The notes: generated by a model not told the origin, from the sequence alone. DNA of 64,000 bases from Psychroserpens luteus (GCF_015319355.1 NZ_JADILU010000006.1:124001-188000), one strand, 5' to 3'; shown: positions 35,444 through 44,794, numbered from the stretch's first letter. A program made the numbers and translations.

Positions 35444-36622
35444 CTATTCATTCGCTTTTAAAACCCTCAAAATATTTCCACCAAGTATTTTATAGATGTC
35501 TTTCTCACTATAGCCTTTTTCTAATAGAGCTTTAGTGATTTTTGGATAATCGGTGACATCATCTAATAATGTTGGTGGCTGATAGATACCGTCAAAATCA
35601 GAACCAATTCCAACATAATCTACACCCACTAAATTAACAACATACTCTATATGTTTAATGACCCATTCAAAAGGTGCTCTGAGTGCTTCAGACTCAACAG
35701 TATATTTTCTGTATATAGATTCTTCTGCATGATATTTAAACATTCCTGTTTTTACAAGGGAATCTATTTCTACTTTATGATTTTTAATAAATGCCTTTTC
35801 CCTTGGTCCTACAGTGGGATCAATAAATCCTGAATTAAAATTAATTTGAATAACACCTCCATTTTTCGCAATGGCTTTTATTTGTTCATCTTTTAAATTT
35901 CGAGGATGTGGACAAAGTTGATAAACTGAACTATGTGAAGCAATAATAGGTTTTGTTGTCGTTGCAATAACATCATAAAAAGTTTGTTCACCAACATGCG
36001 AAACATCTACCATTATCCCTAAATTATTCATTTTTTGGACGATTTGTTTACCAAAATCTGTCAGTCCTTTTTTTTCTTCTGAATTTTTTGCGCCTTCGGG
36101 ATTGGTTTCGTCAGCAGCACTTGTGGCCCAAGCTGTGGAATTGTTCCAAGTGAGTGTAATATAGCGAACTCCACGATTGTAGAGTACTTCTAGTTTGCCT
36201 AAATCATCCTCAAATTGATGACCACCTTCCAAACCAAATAAGGCAGCGATTTTGTGTTGTTTTAATGCCTTTTGAAGTTCTGCTGAATTGGCGACTTTCT
36301 CGATTTTATCAGGATTTCTTTTTATTACCGCATCCATACTATCAATTTGACGATTGGCATAATTGTATGGATTCGGCTGTTTGCCATCGCTAAAAACAGA
36401 AAAAAATTGAACGTCTACACCGCCTTGTTTCATCCTATTAAGGTCGCTGTGTGTTTTACCTTTTAAATTAGTATCGAAAACGAATTTTTTTTCCATTGTT
36501 TGCATTAGGAAATCGTTGTGTGTATCCACTAAAATGGCCTTCTCATGAATTTTTTGATAGTCTTGAGAGAAAATTGTAATAGAAAAAAGTAAAAGAACGC
36601 TTGTGCAGAAGAGAGTTTTCAT
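35444..36622 (-). CDS. secreted membrane-dipeptidase family protein (M19)
   Basis: 392 aa with signal peptide (MKTLFCTSVLLLFSITIFSQ). M19 zinc ligands: VDTHNDF (residues about 32-38), FGLEGGHQ (Glu), DVSHVGEQ and IIASHSSVY; also GIGSDFDG near residue 340. Members hydrolyse dipeptides, including peptidoglycan-derived ones and D-amino-acid peptides, in the periplasm. Single-gene unit; a perfect -7 box lies 14 bp upstream. Confidence 0.93.
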   Translation of the reverse strand: MKTLFCTSVLLLFSITIFSQDYQKIHEKAILVDTHNDFLMQTMEKKFVFDTNLKGKTHSDLNRMKQGGVDVQFFSVFSDGKQPNPYNYANRQIDSMDAVIKRNPDKIEKVANSAELQKALKQHKIAALFGLEGGHQFEDDLGKLEVLYNRGVRYITLTWNNSTAWATSAADETNPEGAKNSEEKKGLTDFGKQIVQKMNNLGIMVDVSHVGEQTFYDVIATTTKPIIASHSSVYQLCPHPRNLKDEQIKAIAKNGGVIQINFNSGFIDPTVGPREKAFIKNHKVEIDSLVKTGMFKYHAEESIYRKYTVESEALRAPFEWVIKHIEYVVNLVGVDYVGIGSDFDGIYQPPTLLDDVTDYPKITKALLEKGYSEKDIYKILGGNILRVLKANE

Positions 36623-36635
36623 AAGACTGGTTTTA

Positions 36636-36643
36636 CAAAATTA
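36636..36643 (-). promoter_or_regulatory. -7 box of dipeptidase promoter
   Basis: The minus strand reads TAATTTTG, an exact TAnnTTTG match, 13 bp before the dipeptidase ATG. Confidence 0.35.
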
Positions 36644-36823
36644 GTATTTGTTAAGTTATTGATTTTTAGTCTTTTTTATGTTTTTGAAGCTAAATAATTT
36701 TAATAAATAATTTCAAGTGTGATTTTTCCAATAGCGTAAAGCAAATACTTTTTTGTTTTTCCTTCGGAAATGTAACGTTGAGGAATATGTCTAAATAAGT
36801 TTGTCATCTGCTTAAAACTTAAA

Positions 36824-36856
36824 AAAAGTCAACCCTCGTTTTCAAAGTTGACTTTT
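36824..36856 (-). terminator. intrinsic terminator of the cupin-SnoaL cluster
   Basis: AAAAGTCAAC (36824-36833) pairs with GTTGACTTTT (36847-36856); on the minus strand a T run follows. It marks the 3' end of the cluster that starts near 41481. Confidence 0.75.
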
Positions 36857-36866
36857 GTGAAATTGC

Positions 36867-37778
36867 TTATTTTTTCATCATTTCATCAAGCTGTTTGGTA
36901 TCTATATATTGTTGGAATGCTATTATTTTTCCGTTAGAAACTGTCCATAAATGAGCAGCCTGAGCGTCTAGTTTTTTGCCATTGTGGACCGAAGTCGCTT
37001 TATAGCGTAAAGTGGCAAGAACTTGATTTTTGCTCATTTCAGTTAAAACAATATTTTCTACCCTAAAATTTTCAAAGTCATTTGGTAGTTTTGCAAACAC
37101 ACCATTCAAAACTGCATCAGGTCCAATGTATGGGTTGCCAATTGCCAATGCGTTTCCTTCAGCTTCATTCCAAACAATATTGGCATCCATAGTTCCTAGT
37201 AATGCAGGAATATCGCCTTTGGCAAGTGATTTGTAAAGTTTGTCAACAATTTGAACGTTTTGATTGGTGGTTGGAGTTTTTATCTCAACTCTAATCAATC
37301 TTATCGATGCAGTTTTGCTTAAATTAGTCACTGTATGTGGTGCTTCTGGTTCTTTGTGCATTACAAAAGGCATTTGTAAAGGCTCATCTAGTTTGCGTGT
37401 ATCAAAGATAATATTGCCTTCACTATCAGAATCTGTAAAATCACCAGCTTCTTGTATATAAAGTGTACTTTGCCATTTATGGTGGTGCAAATTCTCTATT
37501 TCTCCTGGCGCTAAAGTGACTTCTAAAACTCTCACTTGGTCATTTTCTAATAGAATTTTATGATTATTAGGTGCAGCGACTACCGCATCTAATTCAGCTG
37601 GCCAATCTGCTGGATTTCCGGTTTTGTAGATAATATTATAATCGGTATTTTTATCTTGACCAAGACACACCAAGTTGATCGTAAATACTAAAATAAGTGT
37701 CACTATTAGTTGACTTACTTTACTTACAGAATTTCTGTTTTTTGTTTTGTGTTTGTCATTTTTATTCGAAAAATTCAT
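36867..37778 (-). CDS. secreted cupin plus SnoaL/NTF2-like two-domain protein
   Basis: 303 aa. An N-terminal hydrophobic segment (about 23-40, ending NLVCLGQ) serves as signal peptide after a long basic n-region. Domain 1 (about 60-165) is a cupin: DQVRVLEVTLAPGE, ENLHHHKWQS (His motif), EAPHTVTNLS. Domain 2 (about 170-300) is SnoaL/NTF2-like: KLYKSLAKGDIPALLGTMDANIVWNEAEG and HLWTVSNGKIIAFQQYIDT. Both domain types bind small molecules; no substrate is evident. Last gene of a co-directional run, 28 bp after the RidA gene. Confidence 0.8.
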   Translation of the reverse strand: MNFSNKNDKHKTKNRNSVSKVSQLIVTLILVFTINLVCLGQDKNTDYNIIYKTGNPADWPAELDAVVAAPNNHKILLENDQVRVLEVTLAPGEIENLHHHKWQSTLYIQEAGDFTDSDSEGNIIFDTRKLDEPLQMPFVMHKEPEAPHTVTNLSKTASIRLIRVEIKTPTTNQNVQIVDKLYKSLAKGDIPALLGTMDANIVWNEAEGNALAIGNPYIGPDAVLNGVFAKLPNDFENFRVENIVLTEMSKNQVLATLRYKATSVHNGKKLDAQAAHLWTVSNGKIIAFQQYIDTKQLDEMMKK

Positions 37779-37806
37779 AATTTATATTTTTAGATTATTA
37801 TTAATG

Positions 37807-38328
37807 TTATTTAGATTTATGCACTTCGAGTTCAATCTCTATCATAAATTCTGGTACTGCTAATTCTGTCACACCAAGCCATGATCCTGTAGGGAATTGT
37901 TTTTTATAGATTTCAGTTCTGTAACCAGCAAACTCTAAAAACTTTGCCATATCTGTAGTAAAGACATCTTCTTTTACCACATCATCAAATGTGCAACCAT
38001 AGTGTTTTAAGACTTTTTCTAAATCTGAATAACAGTTTTTCATTTGTTGTTCAAAATCACCAACAGCAGTAGGATTGCCTTCGTCATCCATACTCACAGC
38101 TCCAGAAATTTTAATTGAGTTTCCTATTTTTACAGCATGAGAATAACCATAGGCTTTCTCTACTTCTGGACGTAGAAGGAAGTATTCTGGTATTTCATTT
38201 ACTTGTTTGTGTTCAATAGCTTCAGATTTTTCTATTGCTGTTTCTGTTTTAGTCTTTTCATTACAACTTGTTAATATACTTGCTATAAAAAGTAAGATGA
38301 ATGCTGTTAAAAAAATTGATTTGTTCAT
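37807..38328 (-). CDS. lipidated RidA-family (YjgF/UK114) protein
   Basis: 173 aa from ATG 38328 (MNKSIFLTAFILL); the longer frame to 38391 would run into the upstream gene. The signal peptide ends in a lipobox (SILTSCNE). The RidA domain (about residues 55-170) has YSHAVKIGNSIKISGAVSMD, QMKNCYSDLEKVLKHYGCTFDDVVKEDVF and a C-terminal GVTELAVPEFMIEIELEVH; the usual catalytic Arg of enamine deaminases is not obvious. RidA proteins are usually cytoplasmic, so an envelope-anchored version is notable. Confidence 0.85.
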   Translation of the reverse strand: MNKSIFLTAFILLFIASILTSCNEKTKTETAIEKSEAIEHKQVNEIPEYFLLRPEVEKAYGYSHAVKIGNSIKISGAVSMDDEGNPTAVGDFEQQMKNCYSDLEKVLKHYGCTFDDVVKEDVFTTDMAKFLEFAGYRTEIYKKQFPTGSWLGVTELAVPEFMIEIELEVHKSK

Positions 38329-38347
38329 TTTATTAGTGTTTAATGGT

Positions 38348-38980
38348 TTATTTATTTTTAATCTTTCTTCCTTGTAAAAAAATCTCAGCAATAAATAATG
38401 GAATTGCCCAACATGCCCAACTCATCAAGACCATGATTTCTTCGTTAGTTCCAATTTCTAATGCTCGTAAAATATCTTCTACAAACCTAAATGTGACAAA
38501 AGCAAATGTGATCACGTAACTACGAATCATCCAATCTTTATGTAGGTCCACTTTTTTGTTTTTTATAGATATAAGCGCCATTATAGAAGATGTTGACCAA
38601 ACGACACCTAACATAAACAAACCAACTGCATATGGTAAATTAACGTCAGAGGTAGCTGCCATATACATGCCAGATATTCCTGCTAAAACTGTAGAAATAA
38701 TATAAACACGTCCTAATTGTCGATGTGTTTTTAGATAGTTGTTTCGTATTGCTGGTATAAATTGAAAAGGCCCAATTACAGTAGCGACTATACCTAAAAC
38801 AATATGTGGAAATACCCAGAATACTCTATGGAAGTAATACGAACCGTAAACTTCTTCGGTTGGAATTAGCATAGGAAATGCTCTTGTGATTACGTAATAA
38901 CATATCAATATGCTTGTCAATATTGATAACGCTATTAAAGTGTATTTGCCTATTGTGTTATTGCTCTTAGACCTGTTCAT
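38348..38980 (-). CDS. DUF2306-type polytopic membrane protein
   Basis: 210 aa with about six hydrophobic helices (YTLIALSILTSILICYYVI; FPHIVLGIVATVIGPFQFIP; VYIISTVLAGISGMYMA; LFMLGVVWSTSSIMALI; and others) and the HRQLGRVYI segment typical of DUF2306. A heme- or electron-related role has been proposed for relatives of this fold, but I cannot support one here. It sits 43 bp downstream of the TerB-like gene and 19 bp upstream of the RidA lipoprotein gene. Confidence 0.75.
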   Translation of the reverse strand: MNRSKSNNTIGKYTLIALSILTSILICYYVITRAFPMLIPTEEVYGSYYFHRVFWVFPHIVLGIVATVIGPFQFIPAIRNNYLKTHRQLGRVYIISTVLAGISGMYMAATSDVNLPYAVGLFMLGVVWSTSSIMALISIKNKKVDLHKDWMIRSYVITFAFVTFRFVEDILRALEIGTNEEIMVLMSWACWAIPLFIAEIFLQGRKIKNK

Positions 38981-39023
38981 TTTGATTTATGTTTCATGGT
39001 TGTATATGTTGTTTTTTTAAATT

Positions 39024-39359
39024 TCAGTATAAAATATTGTCAAATACTTTTTCTAAGTAGCGTTCTTTCATCACGAATTTATTGTCTGCATGAAACACAG
39101 CTAATATTTCTTTTTTTAATTCGTGCAGTTCTTTTGGTGAATATTCATGATGGTTAATAGCATTTTCTATCTTTTCGAAACAAGCATCTTCTTCATCACA
39201 ACAAAATTCATTGTACAAAAGATTAAAAGTTTCTGCATCAGTTTTTGCTTTTATAAAAGCAATTTCGGCTTCAGATTCTTCTGTGTCTATTTTAGCGCAT
39301 AGTATTAGGATGTAAATCTTGAGTTCTGCTTTAGACCATTTTTTTAATTCGTTATTCAT
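39024..39359 (-). CDS. small all-helical protein, possibly TerB-like
   Basis: 111 aa, acidic, no signal peptide, predicted all alpha. The segments LKIYILILCAKIDTEESEAEIAFI and KEILAVFHADNKFVMKERYLE recall the two acidic metal-site repeats of TerB-like domains. A CCDEEDAC segment lies in the middle. The TerB assignment is tentative; otherwise it is a hypothetical member of the cluster. Confidence 0.5.
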   Translation of the reverse strand: MNNELKKWSKAELKIYILILCAKIDTEESEAEIAFIKAKTDAETFNLLYNEFCCDEEDACFEKIENAINHHEYSPKELHELKKEILAVFHADNKFVMKERYLEKVFDNILY

Positions 39360-39390
39360 GATTTCGTTATTTTATGTTATCACTATTGGT

Positions 39391-40440
39391 TTATTTGAAT
39401 TCCCCAGAATTGACATCTTTTATGAATTTTATCAATCCAGAGAAGTAAGTTTCAGGATCGTCATATTGTGATATATGTGCTGCGTTTGTAGTTAAACTTC
39501 TTCCGTTTTGAACTTCTGTACTCATCCATTCCATATATTTTGGATCCATGGTATCGTATTTACCACCAATCATTAAGGTTGGAATCTTCAATTCATTTAA
39601 TCGGTTAGAAACGTCCCAGCCTTTCAAAGTAGCATCACCAGTTACTCCAAATTCACTGTGACCTTGCATATAAATGTAAATATTAGGATTAAGGTGAGAG
39701 AAGGTACGATTAATGAATTCTGGCCACTCATCTAAAGGTTTATGCAGGACGTGTTTTGTATAATAGTGTCGCATAACGAGTTCTGTATAACGAGGATTGC
39801 TAAAATCTTCTTTAGCTTCCATAGCTTTGATTTCATTATAAACTTCTAGTGGCAACTGAGGACCCAACACTTCTGCTGCATATTTTTCATATTCAGGAAT
39901 GCTGGCCATCATATTAGAAATGACAAGACCTTTTAAATTATCTTGATATTTCAGAGCATATTCCATGGCTAAAATTCCTCCCCAAGATTGTCCGAGTAGG
40001 TAAAAATTGTCCTTGTTTAAATCTAATGCTTTTCTAACTTGTTCTACTTCCTCTACAAAGTGATCTATCGTCCAAAGGGTTGAGTCATTTGGTTGATCAC
40101 TATAATAAGAATCTAATTGATCATAATAGATATATTCTATTTCTTCATTAGGCAAGTAGCCATCAAAATTCTCAAAGCTTTCATGCGTGGCTCCAGGACC
40201 TCCATGAAGCAGTAAAACTTTCATTTTTGGATTGTTACCCACTTGTTTTGTCCAAACATTAAATGTTCCTTTAGGTGTTTTAATAGGAATCATTTTAATA
40301 CCACCCGTTTTTTGATCATCACTGTTGGAATAATCTAAATAACTGCTTTTTTCTGCATTTGTGATTTTCTTTTCTTCGGAAATATTACAACTCATAAAAA
40401 TTAGGAGGAAAAGCAATAGAATTGATGTTACTTGTTTCAT
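39391..40440 (-). CDS. proline-iminopeptidase-like alpha/beta-hydrolase lipoprotein
   Basis: 349 aa. Lipobox in LLIFMSCNIS (Cys about residue 18). Alpha/beta-hydrolase with oxyanion-region HGGPGATHE (about residue 79), nucleophile elbow LLGQSWGGILA (Ser about 151), acid in GGKYDTMDP and His in NAAHISQYDDPE. HGGPG plus GQSWGG is diagnostic for the prolyl aminopeptidase (S33) group, whose members remove N-terminal proline or act on other small amides and esters. Lipidation places it at the envelope. Followed after 31 bp by the TerB-like gene. Confidence 0.87.
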   Translation of the reverse strand: MKQVTSILLLFLLIFMSCNISEEKKITNAEKSSYLDYSNSDDQKTGGIKMIPIKTPKGTFNVWTKQVGNNPKMKVLLLHGGPGATHESFENFDGYLPNEEIEYIYYDQLDSYYSDQPNDSTLWTIDHFVEEVEQVRKALDLNKDNFYLLGQSWGGILAMEYALKYQDNLKGLVISNMMASIPEYEKYAAEVLGPQLPLEVYNEIKAMEAKEDFSNPRYTELVMRHYYTKHVLHKPLDEWPEFINRTFSHLNPNIYIYMQGHSEFGVTGDATLKGWDVSNRLNELKIPTLMIGGKYDTMDPKYMEWMSTEVQNGRSLTTNAAHISQYDDPETYFSGLIKFIKDVNSGEFK

Positions 40441-40542
40441 ATTAGTATGTTTTGATTAATTTTTATGTGTCTTAAATGGTTATTGAGTTTTTATATTTCC
40501 GAAGAAAATAGTTTCCAATAGTCTTGTTTTTATAATATAATT

Positions 40543-41481
40543 TCATGAATTATACTCTTTTAGAGTGGATTGTACCGACTGAAATGGGACACCCAATTGT
40601 CGCTCTGCTAACTGGTTTTGATATATGATTTTTGCAGCATGCTTTGGTGATTGATTGTTCAACATCAAGGTCACATCAGATACAGGATATGTTTCACTAG
40701 ACAACAAATAATTTTTGCCATGTAAACCAAGAATAGTTGCTGCTTTATAGACACTAATTGCGACGTCATTAACATTTACTATAGCCATAGTAACATCTTC
40801 ATCATAAAACATTTGAATGAAAGGATTTGGTACGATTTTGTTTTTGAACAAAAATTGGATACCTGTAGATGTAGAATCCTCTCTATTAGACAATGATTTA
40901 CCCATGACCATAACTGGCGAAACACTAACGATTTCTGTGTCTAGGTTTGGATACTTTTTGATAAAATCATTGACGGTTTGGTTAGCTATAAATTTAGCTT
41001 GCGCATAAGGATGACTTTCTTCGCTTGTAAAAGGAGTGTCATTTTTACTAAACTCATCTGATGCTGATTTATTACCTGCAGGTAATGGGAAATTAGTGTT
41101 CCAAGCAGCAACCGAAGCAATAATTACAACCTTTTTTACTTTTGGTGAATTATGAATGGCCTCAAGAAAATTCTCTGTTCCTTTTATGGTTGGATCAAAT
41201 AAGTCTCTCTTTGGGTCTTCAACATCTAATTGAAAGGGAGTTCCAGAATGGATGACAATATCACAATCTTTTACAAAATGTTCCAATCGGTTTTTGTCTT
41301 CAACATCTAGCTCTGAGAAGCTTAAATTATTGGCGTTTTTGAGCTGACTTAAATGTTGGTATTTGTCTAAGTTGGATAAATCTCTTGTGGAGACCTTAAC
41401 CTCAAACCCATTGTCTAAAAACTGTTTGGTAATATGGCTTCCTATAAACCCAGAGCCACCAATAATGCCTGCTTTTTTCAT
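40543..41481 (-). CDS. NAD(P)-dependent epimerase/dehydratase (extended SDR)
   Basis: 312 aa, cytoplasmic. Rossmann motif GIIGGSGFIGSHI (residues 5-17), active-site YAQAKF (Tyr-x-x-x-Lys, about residue 153) and the dihydroflavonol-reductase-like layout. Substrate unknown. First gene of the co-directional run; 102 bp separate it from the hydrolase gene. Divergent from the propeller histidine kinase gene across 274 bp of regulatory DNA. Confidence 0.88.
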   Translation of the reverse strand: MKKAGIIGGSGFIGSHITKQFLDNGFEVKVSTRDLSNLDKYQHLSQLKNANNLSFSELDVEDKNRLEHFVKDCDIVIHSGTPFQLDVEDPKRDLFDPTIKGTENFLEAIHNSPKVKKVVIIASVAAWNTNFPLPAGNKSASDEFSKNDTPFTSEESHPYAQAKFIANQTVNDFIKKYPNLDTEIVSVSPVMVMGKSLSNREDSTSTGIQFLFKNKIVPNPFIQMFYDEDVTMAIVNVNDVAISVYKAATILGLHGKNYLLSSETYPVSDVTLMLNNQSPKHAAKIIYQNQLAERQLGVPFQSVQSTLKEYNS

Positions 41482-41627
41482 GTTAATCGATTTTATTAAA
41501 TTTTATATTTATTGTCTATACTAAACAGCCAAACTCATAATGAGTTATGGTTTTTTAATACATAGTGCTATCAATCCATATAAGCAAAATCAATTCTTAG
41601 GGTAGTAGAATTAGCTTAATTAAAACA

Positions 41628-41635
41628 CACATGTT
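41628..41635. promoter_or_regulatory. possible operator half-site
   Basis: CACATGTT repeats the left half and centre of the palindrome at 41685-41702, about 57 bp away, in the same divergent spacer. The right half (gcgtat) is not conserved. It could extend regulation to the epimerase gene. Confidence 0.2.
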
Positions 41636-41684
41636 GCGTATATTTTAACTTTAGCTAAGTTAGTTCGTAATTGGTTTATTGTCA

Positions 41685-41702
41685 ATCACATGTTCATGTG
41701 AT
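41685..41702. promoter_or_regulatory. operator-like palindrome upstream of the sensor kinase gene
   Basis: ATCACATG TT CATGTGAT is a perfect 8-bp inverted repeat with a 2-bp centre, directly upstream of a TTG (41704-41706) and 19 bp before the -7 box. A matching palindrome with the same centre sits at 44843-44856 before the partner regulator gene. Confidence 0.55.
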
Positions 41703-41721
41703 ATTGGGTAATATCTTTTTG

Positions 41722-41729
41722 TATATTTG
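41722..41729 (+). promoter_or_regulatory. -7 box of the sensor kinase promoter
   Basis: TATATTTG is an exact TAnnTTTG match, with TTG 15 bp upstream (slightly short spacing) and the TTG start codon 26 bp downstream. Confidence 0.45.
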
Positions 41730-41755
41730 AGATAGCTATTAATTATATTTTCATT

Positions 41756-44700
41756 TTGAAGTTATCTAAAATCCTGTATGCAGTCGTTCAGCAATTGGGC
41801 TTACTCTTTGTTTGCTTTAGTGTCTATTCTCAAAATCCATCTCAAATTGATGTGCTTACTACAGAGCAAGGATTACTATTTAGAGATATTACATCCATAA
41901 CTCAAGATGCTAATGATGCCATGTGGTTTGGTACAGACCTTGGTTTAGTTAGGTATGATGGTTATAACTTTAAGGTGTATAATTCTGATAAAAACAACCC
42001 TTTTTATATTGAAGAAGAACTTATTAATGGAGAATTGGTGTTTGATGCTGCTGCCAATGAACTCTGGTATATGGCGAACGAAAAACTCTTTAAACTCCAG
42101 TTATTTAAAGATAATGTAATTTCATATAATGATTCTCACAATATAAAGGGAAATGTTTTGCGATTATTGAAGGCTAAAGATGGTAGTATCTGGATATTGA
42201 CCGATGATTTTTTAATTGCTGAAAAAGGAAACGCTAAACAATACCTTCAAAAATTGATTAATGGTAAATTTGAAGTTAAGGCCTCCATTCCTAGGGCTAA
42301 ACGGGCTTATTGCAGATTAATTAAAAATAAGGAAGGTGATATTTTATGGAGCTCACCAGAAGGAAGTTTAAAATTTGATTCCGAAGGAAAATTAGTAAAT
42401 ACCTTTAAGCTATCAACATATAATTGGCAAGGTCTTGACTTAAATTTTACGGTATCTTTTTACGATAGTAATAATACCCATTATTATTTTCCGCAGAAAG
42501 AAGGTGGTATTTTTATTTTTAATGAAGTAGAATTAACCTCAAAACGTCTTATAGATAACGGAAATCAATTTTATTATGCCATAGAAGATCACCAAAAGAG
42601 TGTGTGGTTTGCTGGTAACAAAGAATTGTATCGCATGAGTCCTGATGGTAAATTTAGAGATTATACAGAACAGTTAAAAGCGAAATTCGAATATTCAAAA
42701 ATCAATTATTTATTTATAGATGCGACTAAGTTACTTTGGGTTGCTACCGACAATGGCTTATTTAAAATACGAATAGGAGAAGAACTTTTTAAACCGCTTT
42801 TTAAATCTAATAGTGAAGGTTGGGGAAATACAATGCGTGGGATTTTTGAAGATGCTAACGGAACTATTTTTGCAAAATGTGAAAGCCAAAATGAAATTCT
42901 CTATAAAACGTTAAATGGTAGAATTGATACGCTCAAACTTAAGTTAGATAGTGAGTCAAAAGAGGCATCACAGTATATTTCAAATTTTTATGTTTTAGAC
43001 GTTTCAAAACAAAATGTATTTACATTAGGCGCGAGTTTATTGAAAATAAATTTAAAAGATGGAACCACTAAAAGTTACGACCAATTTAGTCCTAACGTCA
43101 CCTTTAAAGGGCAAAATCCTTTAATGAAACTTAGAGATGGTAAATTACTTTTCGGACAAAGTTTAACCAGATTAGTGCTTTTTGATCCAGAAAACGAAAC
43201 AAGTAAATTAGTTTTTAATGACGAAAAACTTGAAACTGATATTGCAGATTTTAGATACTTCAAAGAAAGTGAAACAGATAGTATTGTTTGGGTAGGAACA
43301 CAAAATGATGGGCTATTAAAAATACATCTCAGTGGATATGTTGAGAAAATGTACACAACAGAAACCAAACCAAGTATTTCAAGAAATTATATTCTCGCTA
43401 TTGAAGAAGATGAAGATGGAAGTCTTTGGGTTGGCACTTATGGTGGAGGACTTAATTATATTTCTGCAGATGGAAAATCAACAAAAACCTATACCAAATC
43501 ACAAGGATTACCAGATAATAATATTGTTGGTATTCTAACCGATGAGCAGAATAATTTATGGATTAGTACCTATAATGGCTTATCAAATTTTAATAAAAAG
43601 TCTAAAATTTTTCAGAATTTTTATACTGAAGATGGTCTAACGCACTATGAGTTTAATTACACGTCCTTTTTTAAGGATAGTAAAGGAAACTTTTATTTTG
43701 GAGGAATGAATGGTCTCAATACTTTTAAACCTAATGAAGTTTTAAAACAATCAGAACCACCACAATTACATTTTTTAGGAGTTTCAGGATATAATAGTAA
43801 AGATAAAACGAGATTCAATATAGATTATAGTCAAGTAGAATTTAGGGAATTTCAATTATCACCTTATGATCAGTATTTTGAAATCAGTTGGACCATGCCA
43901 AGCTATTTTCAGAATAAAAAAAACACGTACAGTACCAAATTAGAAGGTTTTGAAGATCGTTGGTTTTACCAAGGTAATTCTGCTTCCATTCGTTACAATC
44001 AATTACCAGCTGGAGATTATGTATTAAAGGTAAAAGGTAAAGATTCTAGAGGAAATGAGAGTGCGTCTATATTATCTATTCCTATTACAGTACGTCAAAT
44101 ATTCTATAAAAAATGGTGGTTTATTGCGCTTGTGCTTTTAGTAATTATAGCCATAATGTATTCTGTTTTTAGATATCGATTTCAACAAGCTTTGGCTATG
44201 GAGCGACTTCGAACAAAAATTTCCAGTGATTTACATGATGATGTTGGTTCCTTGCTTTCTGGTCTCGCCATGCAAACCGAATTAATGGAAATTAATGCTT
44301 CGGAAAAGGATAAATTTAAACTTCAAAAAATTGCAGGTATTAGTAGAAATGCCATTTCTCAAATGCGTGATTTGGTTTGGAGTATCGATAACAGGCGAGA
44401 AACGATCAAGGATTTAATAGAACGTATGCATGAACTTGCAGAAGAATTATTATTATCAAGAGAGATCTCTTTTCAAATAGATAGTTCTAACATTAAAAAC
44501 CCGAATAAAAAGTTGCCAGCTCAAACTAAACAAAATATTTTTTTAATCTACAAAGAGGCAATAACTAATGTATTACGTCACTCAGACGCTACAAACGTCA
44601 ATATTGTAATTACCAATCAAGCAAAAGGGTGTCAATTGATTATAAAAGATAATGGTAGTAAAAAAGAATCATATAAATCTACAGGTTTAGGCTTGTCTAA

Positions 44701-44794
44701 TATGGTAATGCGTGCAGAAAACATTAAAGGCAGCTTAAGCTTTCAAATGGAAAATGGATTTGGAATACAGTTAAATTTACCATTTCAATTGTAA
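41756..44794 (+). CDS. two-component-regulator-propeller sensor histidine kinase
   Basis: 1012 aa from a TTG start, needed to include the signal peptide (MKLSKILYAVV...VYSQ). Periplasmic part: about residues 25-690 form two propellers with Reg_prop repeats (DANDAMWFGTDLGLVRYDGYN, LLWVATDNGLFKI, SLWVGTYGGGLNYI, NLWISTYNGLSNF), then a Y_Y_Y domain (about 700-780). One membrane helix (WWFIALVLLVIIAIMYSVF), HisKA_3 domain with ISSDLHDDVGSLLSGL, and HATPase (YKEAITNVLRHSDA, STGLGLSNM). Unlike SusR-type hybrids it has no fused receiver; the LuxR-type regulator encoded next is the likely partner. Confidence 0.9.
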   Translation: MKLSKILYAVVQQLGLLFVCFSVYSQNPSQIDVLTTEQGLLFRDITSITQDANDAMWFGTDLGLVRYDGYNFKVYNSDKNNPFYIEEELINGELVFDAAANELWYMANEKLFKLQLFKDNVISYNDSHNIKGNVLRLLKAKDGSIWILTDDFLIAEKGNAKQYLQKLINGKFEVKASIPRAKRAYCRLIKNKEGDILWSSPEGSLKFDSEGKLVNTFKLSTYNWQGLDLNFTVSFYDSNNTHYYFPQKEGGIFIFNEVELTSKRLIDNGNQFYYAIEDHQKSVWFAGNKELYRMSPDGKFRDYTEQLKAKFEYSKINYLFIDATKLLWVATDNGLFKIRIGEELFKPLFKSNSEGWGNTMRGIFEDANGTIFAKCESQNEILYKTLNGRIDTLKLKLDSESKEASQYISNFYVLDVSKQNVFTLGASLLKINLKDGTTKSYDQFSPNVTFKGQNPLMKLRDGKLLFGQSLTRLVLFDPENETSKLVFNDEKLETDIADFRYFKESETDSIVWVGTQNDGLLKIHLSGYVEKMYTTETKPSISRNYILAIEEDEDGSLWVGTYGGGLNYISADGKSTKTYTKSQGLPDNNIVGILTDEQNNLWISTYNGLSNFNKKSKIFQNFYTEDGLTHYEFNYTSFFKDSKGNFYFGGMNGLNTFKPNEVLKQSEPPQLHFLGVSGYNSKDKTRFNIDYSQVEFREFQLSPYDQYFEISWTMPSYFQNKKNTYSTKLEGFEDRWFYQGNSASIRYNQLPAGDYVLKVKGKDSRGNESASILSIPITVRQIFYKKWWFIALVLLVIIAIMYSVFRYRFQQALAMERLRTKISSDLHDDVGSLLSGLAMQTELMEINASEKDKFKLQKIAGISRNAISQMRDLVWSIDNRRETIKDLIERMHELAEELLLSREISFQIDSSNIKNPNKKLPAQTKQNIFLIYKEAITNVLRHSDATNVNIVITNQAKGCQLIIKDNGSKKESYKSTGLGLSNMVMRAENIKGSLSFQMENGFGIQLNLPFQL

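Noticed and set aside
41685-41702. CRP/FNR site
   Set aside because: The arms are TCACA-N6-TGTGA, the inverse of the CRP consensus TGTGA-N6-TCACA, and do not match the FNR consensus.
41756-44794. Hybrid two-component system (SusR-like one-piece regulator)
   Set aside because: The protein ends after the HATPase domain; the receiver and DNA-binding domains are in a separate gene at 44910-45542.
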